The translations under genes and the position numbers were made by a program. A DNA stretch of 12,900 nt from an uncultured Actinomycetes bacterium (lineage in GTDB: Bacteria > Actinomycetota > Acidimicrobiia > Acidimicrobiales > RAAP-2). Numbering within the stretch: the first letter of the stretch is position 1; the number at the start of each line of letters is the position of its first letter. The notes under the pieces are model-generated. The model ran no database searches. It saw only the letters and a program-made list of their open reading frames with translations, and had not been told where the DNA came from. Where the stretch lies: contig CAITOG010000272.1 in the NCBI GenBank assembly GCA_903893955.1, positions 1 through 12,900 on the forward strand. Reading direction: 5' to 3'. Shown in pieces: positions 1 through 6,832 of the stretch.

Positions 1-93
1 GTGGCAGGTGGCCTGAACGATGAGGCCGACCAGTTCATCCGGGCGGTCATGGCCGACATGATGGACCAGCAGCTCGATCTGCCGGGCGTGTGA
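1..93 (+). CDS. 3' end of an unrecognised gene (partial)
   Basis: An open frame enters from the left edge and ends at TGA 91-93, leaving 30 residues that finish in QQLDLPGV. The fragment is acidic and probably helical, and carries no motif I can assign. Its stop is one base before the ATG of the sugar kinase (TGACATG), so the two genes are very likely co-transcribed and translationally coupled. This gene may therefore belong to the same sugar-use operon, but nothing in the visible residues tells its function. The GTG at position 1 is simply where the window begins and should not be taken as the start. Confidence 0.6.
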   Translation: MAGGLNDEADQFIRAVMADMMDQQLDLPGV

Positions 94-94
94 C

Positions 95-1642
95 ATGACG
101 ACGCCACCGGGCTGCTGCCTTGCGATCGACCTCGGCACAAGCGGTCTCAAGGTCGGTCTCGTGGCGCTCGATGGCTCGCTCGTCGATGTTCGTCAGTCCG
201 AGATCCACACGCACCTCGGCGACCACGGCGAGGTGAGCCAGGACGCCGCCGGCTGGTGGGCGACCATCGCCGCCCACGTCCGCAGCCTCCTCGAGCACGT
301 CGACCCTGCGTCGATCGATGTCGTCGCTGTCAGCGGCCAGTACGCCTCGGTGATCCCCGTCGACGAGGAGGTGCAGCCCACCGCTGAATGCGTGCTGTGG
401 ATGGACACGCGCGGAGGAGCAAGGGTCCGCAAGCTCATCGGTGGTCCTGTGGCCGGCTACCGGCCAGGGGCCGTGGCATCGTTCGTCCGCCGCACCGGCG
501 GCGCACCGTCGCCCTCGGGCGCCGACGGTGCCGGCTCAGTGCTCCACCTGCTCAACGACCGGCATGACGTCATCGATCGAACCCGTTGGCTGCTCGAGCC
601 CGTGGACTACCTCACCGCGCGGTTCACCGGTTCCCCCACTGCCACCCACGCCTCGATGTTCGGCTGGTGGCTCACCGACAATCGAGCGCTCTCGACGATG
701 GCCTACGACGAGACCCTGCTCAAGCGACTCTCGATCCCACACGACCTCCTCCCCCCACTCGTCGCGTTCGGCTCGATCGCAGGCGAGGTCAGTACGACAG
801 CAGCCCACGAGACCGGTCTCCGGCCAGGCATCCCAGTCGTCACCGGCATCCCCGACCTCCACGCAGCCATCGCCGGCACCGGGACGCTGTCGCCAACAGG
901 GCCAGGCCATCTTGCCCTCTCCACCACGTCATGGATCTCGGCGCCGATGACGAAGAAGAAGACCGACGTCCTCCACTCGATCGCCACGATGCCGGGCCTC
1001 GACCAGGACTCCTACCTGATCATCGACAACCACGAGATCGGAGCCAAGGCTCTCGACTGGCTGGCAGGTGCGCTCGGCGTCCGCTCCCCGATCGACTACA
1101 ACGCTCTCGTCTCGGAGGCCAGTGACGCCTCCCCCGGCTCTGGCAAGGTCATCTTCACGCCCTGGCTCGCAGGCGAGCGGTCGCCGGTCGAGCGCCACGA
1201 CGCCCGCGGCGGGTTCCACAACCTCTCGATCACGACGACGAGGCCCGACCTCGTCCGTGCGGTGCTCGAGGGCGTCGCGTTCAACAGCAAGTGGCTCCTC
1301 GAGTACGTCGAGCGGTTCGCCGGCCGGAGCCTTGGTCCGCTGCGCCTCGTCGGCGGGGGTGCCAAGTCGCCCCTGTGGTGTCAGATCCATGCCGATGTGC
1401 TGGGTGCCCCTGTCGACCAAGTTGCTGATCCCCAACTGGCGCAGCTCAAGGGCACCGCTCTGCTCGCATTCCGGTCGCTTGGGCGGATCGATGACGACGG
1501 CATCGGGGATCTGGTCACCATCGAACAACGCTACGAGCCCGACGAGCACGCCGCCGAGCAGCTCGCGCCGCTCTACGCCGAGTTCCCTGGCCTGATGTCG
1601 TCGCAGAGCAAGATGTTCCGCAGGCTTCAACGCCGCCGCTGA
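95..1642 (+). CDS. FGGY-family carbohydrate kinase (xylulokinase-like)
   Basis: Cytosolic kinase that phosphorylates a sugar or polyol with ATP. Its 515 residues match the usual FGGY length. The N-terminal ATPase-fold phosphate loop is at residues 10-20 (AIDLGTSGLKV). LWMDTRG (101-107) and PWLAGERSP (356-364) are typical of the XylB branch, and GIPDLHAAIAG places the expected catalytic base at Asp254. The C-terminal nucleotide-binding segment GGGAKSPLW is at 420-428, followed by the conserved DVLGAPV. The start at 95 follows the preceding stop by one base and has only a weak Shine-Dalgarno, which supports coupled translation. The gene lies downstream of an unidentified partner. Its last 16 bases overlap the convergent small repeat gene. 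The substrate (xylulose, another ketose, or a polyol) cannot be read from the sequence. The family call is firm and the specificity is open. Confidence 0.93.
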   Translation: MTTPPGCCLAIDLGTSGLKVGLVALDGSLVDVRQSEIHTHLGDHGEVSQDAAGWWATIAAHVRSLLEHVDPASIDVVAVSGQYASVIPVDEEVQPTAECVLWMDTRGGARVRKLIGGPVAGYRPGAVASFVRRTGGAPSPSGADGAGSVLHLLNDRHDVIDRTRWLLEPVDYLTARFTGSPTATHASMFGWWLTDNRALSTMAYDETLLKRLSIPHDLLPPLVAFGSIAGEVSTTAAHETGLRPGIPVVTGIPDLHAAIAGTGTLSPTGPGHLALSTTSWISAPMTKKKTDVLHSIATMPGLDQDSYLIIDNHEIGAKALDWLAGALGVRSPIDYNALVSEASDASPGSGKVIFTPWLAGERSPVERHDARGGFHNLSITTTRPDLVRAVLEGVAFNSKWLLEYVERFAGRSLGPLRLVGGGAKSPLWCQIHADVLGAPVDQVADPQLAQLKGTALLAFRSLGRIDDDGIGDLVTIEQRYEPDEHAAEQLAPLYAEFPGLMSSQSKMFRRLQRRR

Positions 1643-1911
1643 GCGCGACGCACGCCAGCCACGAGCAGGCCGCCAGCCGCTCCGACCGACAAGACCGACG
1701 CGACTGATCCCAGCGACCCGATCGAGAAAGCGCTGCCGATCGAACCAATCGAACAGAACGAGCCGACCGAACCAATCGAGAAGGCGCTCCCGATCGAACC
1801 GATCGAGCAGTAGGAGCCGATGGAGCCGATCGACCTGCTGCTCGACAGCGAGCCGAGCGAATGAGCATCCTCGCTCGGTGCAGAGGTCTCAACGTCACTC
1901 ATTGCGGCCAT
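1627..1911 (-). CDS. Small Ser-triplet repeat protein, hydrophobic and basic C-terminus
   Basis: A 94-residue protein in three parts. Residues 1-17 form an acidic head (SDVETSAPSEDAH). From residue 18 to 75 every third residue is serine without exception, 20 in a row. A nine-residue unit is visible (SIGSIGSYC, SIGSIGSAF, SIGSVGSFC, SIGSIGSAF, SIGSLGSVA). Residues 76-86 are a short hydrophobic Gly/Ala/Val/Leu stretch, and the tail is RRAQRRR. Serines in register use both TCG/TCC and AGC codons, so the residue is kept by selection rather than by DNA repeat copying alone. The ATG at 1909-1911 was chosen because the GAGGGA at the end of the MFS gene serves as ribosome binding site and the stop lies 7 bases upstream. 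ATG 1902 and ATG 1956 are alternatives. It is the last gene of the oxidoreductase-MFS unit, so it may be a membrane-associated or structural partner of the transporter. Function unknown. Confidence 0.7.
   Translation of the reverse strand: MAAMSDVETSAPSEDAHSLGSLSSSRSIGSIGSYCSIGSIGSAFSIGSVGSFCSIGSIGSAFSIGSLGSVASVLSVGAAGGLLVAGVRRAQRRR
1708..1845. repeat. 27/54-bp tandem coding repeat in the Ser-triplet gene
   Basis: The nine-residue protein repeat appears in DNA as degenerate 27-bp units that pair into a 54-bp period. Positions 1721-1756 and 1775-1810 are 36-bp copies with four mismatches, exactly 54 bases apart. The unit is rich in GATCGA/CGAACC words. The differences between copies are mostly silent in the minus-strand frame or exchange similar hydrophobic residues, as expected for an expressed and expanding repeat. 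Copy number could vary between strains. Confidence 0.75.
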
Positions 1912-1918
1912 CTGCCAA

Positions 1919-3160
1919 TCATCCCTCGGTGGCACCCAACGTGCCGGCCAACTCAATCCCGCGAGTCTCAGGAAGTGTGGTGAGGAGCCAGAGTCCAGCG
2001 AGGATCGGCAGCGAGACGACCAGCGCAGCGACCTCGAAGGCGCCCCACCGGTCCGCGACGAGCCCGAAGCTCACCAAGCCGACGGCGGCGCCGATCACGC
2101 CTGCCACGATCCCCCACCCCGCCACGGTGGCTCGCACCTGGGTGCCGAAGAGCTCGTTGGGATACGCAGTCCCAGCGGGAGCGATGAAGCCGGTCGAGAG
2201 GACGATGAGCAGGTACCCCACCACCACCGCCTCCTTCGAGCCTGAGTAGAGCACCATCGCCGACAGGGCGATGCCTGTGATGCCGAGTGCGATCGCCGGC
2301 CGGCGACCCCACCCGTCTGCGACACGTCGGCCGAGCAGCAGCCCGATGAGACCGGTTGAAGCGGCCGCGATGATCATCCCTGATTCGATTCCCTTGGAGA
2401 GTCGCACGATGTTCTCGCCGTAGACGAAGACGAAGCTCGACGCGGCAGACGAGGTGAGCGAGGTGGCGACGATCAAGCCCATGACCTTGAGCAACCGGCC
2501 GCCTTCGCCTGGGGCGACTCGCCCGAATCGAGGACGGACCATGCCGGCCTCCTCGAGTCCGATCACCGGCTCAGGGACCCAGCGGGCGACCGCGAGGACC
2601 GCCACGAGCGGCACAGCGCACGTCAGGAACAAGAAGCGGAACGACGCCTCGCCCCTGAGCACCGAATGGACCAGCGCGTTGAGTCCCGCCCCGATCCCGT
2701 ACCCAGCGCTGACGATCGCAAGCGAGCGGGCTCTGTTGGCAGGTCGCGAGACCTCGGCGGTGACTACCTGCGCGAGCGCGGCTGCCGCCGAGAGCAGCGG
2801 TCGCCCCAAAGCGAAGATAGCGATGAACCACCAGTACGACGGGCTGGCAGCGGCGGCCATGGTCAGCGCCAGACCGAGGAGGACCCATGCCACCAGCGTT
2901 CGTCGACGGCCAAGTCGATCCCCGAGCGCCGAGAGCGGCAGGCCCCCGAGCGAGGCCAGCCTCAAGATGGCGAGTCCGCCGCCAAGCGCGACGCCGCTGA
3001 GCCCCGCCTCGGCTGCGATCGACGTGCCGCCGATCGGGTGCCCGAACGACCGTGCGACCTGACCAAGCGCGGCGACTGCGCCGAACTGTCCGTAGCCGGC
3101 GGCGAGCGCGAGGACGACGACAGCTGCGAGCGCTCCGGAGAGCGCACGGGTGGTTCTCAC
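1919..3160 (-). CDS. MFS transporter (sugar-porter-like)
   Basis: A 413-residue inner-membrane secondary transporter with about 12 hydrophobic segments. The MFS motif A appears after TM2 as GDRLGRRRTLV (80-90) and again in the second half as GRRVADGWGRR (277-287), the expected duplicated 6+6 layout. YPNELFGTQVRAT (333-345) and LPETRGIEL (396-404) match conserved positions of the sugar/acid porter branch. The start is GTG 3158-3160 with GGTGAG six bases upstream. It lies 30 bp downstream of the oxidoreductase and in the same direction, so the two are probably one operon. Its stop is only 7 bases from the small repeat gene. Substrate unknown: the neighbours suggest an organic acid, an N-acylated compound or a sugar, but this is inference. 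The family is secure. Confidence 0.92.
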   Translation of the reverse strand: MRTTRALSGALAAVVVLALAAGYGQFGAVAALGQVARSFGHPIGGTSIAAEAGLSGVALGGGLAILRLASLGGLPLSALGDRLGRRRTLVAWVLLGLALTMAAAASPSYWWFIAIFALGRPLLSAAAALAQVVTAEVSRPANRARSLAIVSAGYGIGAGLNALVHSVLRGEASFRFLFLTCAVPLVAVLAVARWVPEPVIGLEEAGMVRPRFGRVAPGEGGRLLKVMGLIVATSLTSSAASSFVFVYGENIVRLSKGIESGMIIAAASTGLIGLLLGRRVADGWGRRPAIALGITGIALSAMVLYSGSKEAVVVGYLLIVLSTGFIAPAGTAYPNELFGTQVRATVAGWGIVAGVIGAAVGLVSFGLVADRWGAFEVAALVVSLPILAGLWLLTTLPETRGIELAGTLGATEG

Positions 3161-3190
3161 AGATCGCTCACCAGCACCAGCCCTGCGGGC

Positions 3191-4201
3191 TCAGGCGACT
3201 TTGACGAGCACCTTGCCCGTGTTGCCTCCGGTGAAGAGGAGGTTGAGAGCGTCGGGAGCGTTCTCGAGCCCCTCAACGATGTGCTCGGCGTGGTGGATGC
3301 GCCCCTCGGCCAGCCAGCCAGCCACCCTCGCCTGGGCCTCAGGCCATCTGGCGATGTAATCGAGGATGATGAAGCCCTCCATCCTTCCCCGGCGGATGAT
3401 CAAAGAGGTGTAGTTGGCCGGTCCCGGGCGAAGCGACGAGTCGTTGTAGCCGGCGATCGCACCGCACAGCACGACACGGCCACGCATCGCGAGGTTGGCG
3501 AGTGCTGCGTCGAGGATGTCGCCGCCGACATTGTCGAAGTAGACGTCGATCCCCTTGGGGCAGAGGCGATGGAGCTCGGCCGAGACCTTCCCTTGGCGGT
3601 AGTCGATGGCGGCATCGAAACCGAGCTCATCGACGAGCTGTGCGCACTTCTCTGGCCCTCCGGCGATCCCGACCACCGATGCCGCGCCGTTGATCTTCGC
3701 CAGCTGTCCCACCATCGAGCCCGTGGCGCCGGCGGCGCCTGAGACGACCACCACATCACCTTCCTTGAGCGCCCCAACCTCGAGGAGGCCGAAGTAGGCA
3801 GTCATGCCTGTCACCCCAAGCACGTTCAAGGTGGTGGCCAGATCGATGCCAGCAGGGGCCGGCGCCATCGCTCCAAATCCCTCGTCGGCGACCACGTACT
3901 CCTGCCACCCAGTGATCCCGGTGACCAGGTCGCCCACTTGGTAGCGGTCAGAGCGCGAGGCGATGACCTGACCGCCACCACCGGAGCGGATCACCTCGCC
4001 GATCCCGATCGGCGGCAGGTAGCCCGGCGCATCGTCCATCCAGGTCCTGATGGTCGGGTCGATCGAGAGGTGGCTGACCGCGACCAGCGCCTGCCCGTCC
4101 TCGAGGTCGGGTACAGGGACCTCAACCACCGAGCATGTCGCGGACGTGATGGCTCCGGTCGGGCGCTCTATGAGCACCACCTGTCGATTCTTCGTTGGCA
4201 T
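3191..4201 (-). CDS. NADP-dependent MDR oxidoreductase (CurA / prostaglandin-reductase-like)
   Basis: Cytosolic zinc-independent medium-chain reductase that reduces the C=C bond of enones with NADPH. The closest families are curcumin reductase CurA/YncB and leukotriene B4 12-hydroxydehydrogenase. The N-terminal half is the GroES-like catalytic domain (HLSIDPTIRTWM, 44-55). The Rossmann segment is AAGATGSMVGQLAK (156-169), with IAGGPEK (179-185) and DYRQ (200-203) as likely NADP-phosphate contacts and YFDNVGG (221-227) after them. The 336-residue length is typical, and no structural-zinc cysteine cluster is seen. The start is ATG 4199-4201 behind a perfect AGGAGG (4206-4211, four-base spacer). 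It is the first gene of the leftward unit and shares its promoter region with the divergent amidohydrolase, so both probably answer to the palindrome at 4286-4300. Natural substrate unknown. Confidence 0.93.
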   Translation of the reverse strand: MPTKNRQVVLIERPTGAITSATCSVVEVPVPDLEDGQALVAVSHLSIDPTIRTWMDDAPGYLPPIGIGEVIRSGGGGQVIASRSDRYQVGDLVTGITGWQEYVVADEGFGAMAPAPAGIDLATTLNVLGVTGMTAYFGLLEVGALKEGDVVVVSGAAGATGSMVGQLAKINGAASVVGIAGGPEKCAQLVDELGFDAAIDYRQGKVSAELHRLCPKGIDVYFDNVGGDILDAALANLAMRGRVVLCGAIAGYNDSSLRPGPANYTSLIIRRGRMEGFIILDYIARWPEAQARVAGWLAEGRIHHAEHIVEGLENAPDALNLLFTGGNTGKVLVKVA

Positions 4202-4281
4202 CGTTCCTCCTCGTGGCTTGCTCCAGAAGCCTCCCAGACGGTGGCTCGACCTGCCAGAGGGTGCGCGCTGCTCCGGCGATC

Positions 4282-4287
4282 TAAACT
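4282..4287 (+). promoter_or_regulatory. Putative -10 element for the amidohydrolase gene
   Basis: TAAACT fits the TAnnnT consensus of actinobacterial housekeeping sigma factors. It stands 48 bases before the ATG at 4336, inside otherwise GC-rich DNA. I see no convincing -35 at 16-19 bases upstream, so an activator, another sigma factor or an extended -10 may be needed. The operator palindrome begins within it. Confidence 0.4.
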
Positions 4288-4300
4288 GACGGTCCGTCAG
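4286..4300. promoter_or_regulatory. Palindromic operator, TetR-type
   Basis: CTGACGG-T-CCGTCAG is a perfect inverted repeat with seven-base arms around one central base. It sits in the 134-bp divergent region between the oxidoreductase and the amidohydrolase. Size and symmetry resemble operators of TetR-family repressors. It overlaps the end of the -10-like hexamer at 4282-4287, where a bound repressor would block RNA polymerase. It lies 36 bases before the amidohydrolase ATG and 84 bases before the oxidoreductase ATG, so it could control both directions. No regulator gene is in the window. Confidence 0.65.
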
Positions 4301-4335
4301 ATAGACACGCTTCGGCGAGGAACAAGAGGTGCACG

Positions 4336-6057
4336 ATGCTCGACTACGTCATCAGGAACGCCAGCGTGATCGATGGAACTGGCTCACCGGCCACCACCGG
4401 TGACATCGGGATCAAGGATGGCAGGATCGTCTCGCTCGGGACAGTGACCGAGCCAGGGGCGACCGAGCTCGACGGCACCGGCCTCATGGTGATGCCTGGC
4501 GTCATCGACCCGCACACGCACTACGACGCCCAGCTCTTCTGGGACCCGACCGCCTCGCCCTCGAACCTCCATGGCGTGACGACGATCATCGGCGGGAACT
4601 GTGGCTTCACCTTGGCACCGGTCAAGCCTGAAGATGCTGGCTACATCAGCCGGATGATGGCCAAGGTCGAGGGGATGCCCCTGATCGCTCTCGAAGAGGG
4701 CGTGCCGTGGAACTGGTCCTCGTTTGGCGAGTACCTCGGACGGCTCGAGGGCAACCTCGGAGTGAACGCCGGGTTCCTCGTCGGTCATTGTGCGCTTCGA
4801 CGCATGGTGATGGGTGATGAGCGGCACGAAGAGGTGGCGACCGACGAAGAGGTCGAGGCGATGCGCTCCTTGCTCGCTGACTCCCTCCAAGCTGGTGGCC
4901 TCGGGTTCTCCTCGAGCCAGTCTCGGACCCACTCCGACGGCGAGGGCCGTGCGATCAACTCGAAGTTCGCCGACCGGCGAGAGATGCTGGCGTTCTGCGA
5001 GGAGGTCGGCGCACACGAGGGCACCACGCTCGAGTACATCACCTCTGGGTGCCTCGACACCTTCACCGACGACGAGGTGGATCTGATGGCAGCGATGTCC
5101 GCCACCGCCTCTCGGCCCCTCAACTGGAACGTGCTGACCATCAACGCCAGAGATGAAGACAAGATCTCCCATCAGCTCGCTGCAGCCGACGTGGCCGAAG
5201 CGAAGGGCGGCAAGATCGTCGCCCTGACGATGCCGACCATCGTCCCGATGAACATGAGCTTCCGCAACTTCTGCGCCCTCTTCTTGATCCCGGGCTGGGG
5301 CGACGTGATGAACCTCCCGGTCGACGAGCGGATCGCCAGGCTCAAGGACCCTGAGGTCCGGGCCACGCTCAACGAGCTCGCCCACTCCAAGGATGCCGGC
5401 GTCTTCCGCCACCTGGCCCACTGGGGCAACTACATCATCGGCGACACCTTCGCCGAGGCCAACAAGGTCTACGAGTGGCGCGACGTCGGCAGCATCGCCG
5501 AGGAGCAGGGCCGCGACGAGTTCGACACGATCCTCGACATCGTGATCGCTGACGACCTGCGGACGGTGCTGTGGCCGAAGTCGACCGAGACCGACGACGC
5601 CGTGTGGGCCTCGAGGGTGGAGGCGTGGCGTGATCCTCGAGTGATGATCGGTGGCTCAGACGCTGGCGCCCACCTCGACCGGATGTGCGGATCGAACTAC
5701 CCCACGGCCTTCCTCGGTGACTGCCTGAACGGACGCAAGCTCATCCCCGTCGAGGAAGCCGTCAAGATGATGACCTCCGACCCGGCGTCGCTCTTCGGTT
5801 TGAGCGATCGCGGCGTCATCAAGGAAGGTGCCCACGCCGACCTCGTCATCTTCGATCCCGCCACCGTCTCCTCGGAACCAGCCCGCCTGGTCGAGGACCT
5901 TCCCGGTGGTTCGCCCCGCCTCTTCGCCTCGGCGAACGGGATCGTTCGCGTGCTCGTCGGCGGCGTCGAGACCATCGTCGATGGCGAGCCGACCGGTGCG
6001 CTGCCAGGATCGGTCCTTCGCTCAGGCGTCGACACGGTCACCGTGACCACCGCTTGA
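4336..6057 (+). CDS. D-aminoacylase-like amidohydrolase
   Basis: A 573-residue metal-dependent hydrolase of the amidohydrolase superfamily, nearest to N-acyl-D-amino-acid deacylases, which split N-acyl-D-amino acids into a free D-amino acid and a fatty or short acid. The N-terminal beta-sandwich strand is YVIRNASVIDGTG (4-16). The metal site starts at DPHTHYD (His60, His62), NCG (Cys89) matches the bridging cysteine of D-aminoacylase, and the catalytic aspartate is Asp442 in GGSDAGAH. The second sandwich part ends the protein (ADLVIFDPATV, 501-511). Where characterised D-aminoacylases place two further metal-ligand histidines, this protein seems to have LEYITSG (232-238) and LNWNVL (262-267), so the reaction may differ. 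The start has AGAGGT five bases upstream. It diverges from the reductase and precedes the PH-like gene by 52 bp. Superfamily firm, substrate uncertain. Confidence 0.88.
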   Translation: MLDYVIRNASVIDGTGSPATTGDIGIKDGRIVSLGTVTEPGATELDGTGLMVMPGVIDPHTHYDAQLFWDPTASPSNLHGVTTIIGGNCGFTLAPVKPEDAGYISRMMAKVEGMPLIALEEGVPWNWSSFGEYLGRLEGNLGVNAGFLVGHCALRRMVMGDERHEEVATDEEVEAMRSLLADSLQAGGLGFSSSQSRTHSDGEGRAINSKFADRREMLAFCEEVGAHEGTTLEYITSGCLDTFTDDEVDLMAAMSATASRPLNWNVLTINARDEDKISHQLAAADVAEAKGGKIVALTMPTIVPMNMSFRNFCALFLIPGWGDVMNLPVDERIARLKDPEVRATLNELAHSKDAGVFRHLAHWGNYIIGDTFAEANKVYEWRDVGSIAEEQGRDEFDTILDIVIADDLRTVLWPKSTETDDAVWASRVEAWRDPRVMIGGSDAGAHLDRMCGSNYPTAFLGDCLNGRKLIPVEEAVKMMTSDPASLFGLSDRGVIKEGAHADLVIFDPATVSSEPARLVEDLPGGSPRLFASANGIVRVLVGGVETIVDGEPTGALPGSVLRSGVDTVTVTTA

Positions 6058-6061
6058 TCCA

Positions 6062-6078
6062 GCGCTTCTGCCAAGCGC
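6062..6078 (+). terminator. Short hairpin after the amidohydrolase gene
   Basis: GCGCTT-CTGCC-AAGCGC is a perfect six-base-pair stem with a five-base loop, starting four bases after the stop codon. There is no U tract. It may attenuate transcription into the next gene or protect the 3' end. A strong stand-alone terminator is less likely because the next gene starts only 31 bases later. Confidence 0.35.
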
Positions 6079-6109
6079 CGCACCGCAGTCAATCTGGAGG
6101 AGTCGAGGC

Positions 6110-6808
6110 ATGTTCGAGAGCTTCAAGGCCAAGAGGGCTGCCGCCAAGGCATCGAGGCAGGAGGCGGCCGCCGCCTCCGCTGCGACACGGGAGCTGAGCG
6201 CATGGGAGCATGAGCGCGATTCTGCAGAGGCGCTGGTCGAGCAGGCAGCAGCGCCCGGCGCGAGTCCTGACGGGATCGTCCTCCACAAGGGCGAGCTTTG
6301 CTACGGGATCGTCAATGGCTGCTCCTTGGTCGAGGAGCGACGTGGCCAGGGTCACTTCGTCGCTGGCTCAGCCGGCGTCTCGATACCGATCGGCTCGCTT
6401 GGTGGCCGAGCGATCCGCTACCGCGTGGGAGCGACGAGAGGGCACTATGTCCAAGGGACGGTCACGCCGACCGCAGTCGCCAGCGGCGACGTCTTCATCA
6501 CCGACCAGCGAGTGGTGTTCCTTGGCCCGACCCAGACCAGGGAGTGCTCGTTCGCCAAGCTCGTCGGCCTCGCGCGCAACGATGACGAAGGCACCATGAC
6601 GCTCTCGGTGTCGAACCGACAGCACCCGACTGTCATCAGCTACGGACCGGAGATCGCCCAATGGGTTGCGTTCCGGACAGACCTCGCGCTCTCCCACTGG
6701 CGTGGCGACGTCGACGAGTTCATCGAGCAGCTTCGTGCCCAGGTGGCGGAGATCGATGCCCGACGGCCTGGACTCGCCACTGCGCCGTCACCACCGGCGA
6801 CGTCCTAG
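6110..6808 (+). CDS. Conserved hypothetical protein with a PH/GRAM-like domain
   Basis: A 232-residue cytosolic protein of unknown function. Residues 1-45 are rich in Ala, Lys, Arg and Glu and probably form a charged helix or coiled coil. The rest appears to be a beta-rich domain. GDVFITDQRVVFLG (126-139) followed by SFAKLVGL (147-154) and a run of strands to VISYG (175-179) resembles the core of bacterial PH or GRAM-like domains, in which a TdqRvvF strand pair is the hallmark. The C-terminal helix (DEFIEQLRAQVAEIDARR) closes the fold. The ATG is preceded by GGAGGAG at 6096-6102 with a seven-base spacer, so it is translated well on its own. It may be read through from the amidohydrolase gene but shows no functional link to it. 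It converges on the membrane gene at 6833. The domain call rests on motif resemblance only. Confidence 0.75.
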   Translation: MFESFKAKRAAAKASRQEAAAASAATRELSAWEHERDSAEALVEQAAAPGASPDGIVLHKGELCYGIVNGCSLVEERRGQGHFVAGSAGVSIPIGSLGGRAIRYRVGATRGHYVQGTVTPTAVASGDVFITDQRVVFLGPTQTRECSFAKLVGLARNDDEGTMTLSVSNRQHPTVISYGPEIAQWVAFRTDLALSHWRGDVDEFIEQLRAQVAEIDARRPGLATAPSPPATS

Positions 6809-6825
6809 CGGGCGATCGGCCCGCT
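6807..6825. terminator. Bidirectional hairpin between convergent genes
   Basis: AGCGGGC-GATCG-GCCCGCT is a perfect seven-base-pair GC-rich stem with a five-base loop. It starts within the stop codon of the PH-like gene and ends eight bases before the 3' end of the convergent membrane gene. Being symmetric, it can act for both strands. It lacks a U tract, as is common for actinobacterial terminators. Confidence 0.55.
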
Positions 6826-6832
6826 GGAAGGC

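Noticed and set aside
2666..3742. Long plus-strand open frame (358 codons) across the MFS and oxidoreductase genes
   Set aside because: It is antisense to two genes with clear family motifs, spans their junction, and its translation is Arg/Asp/Gly-rich without recognisable domains. It is a by-product of high GC.
4384..5421. Minus-strand open frame of 345 codons inside the amidohydrolase gene
   Set aside because: Antisense to a gene with metal-site motifs; the translation is Val/Asp/His/Arg-rich with no domain.
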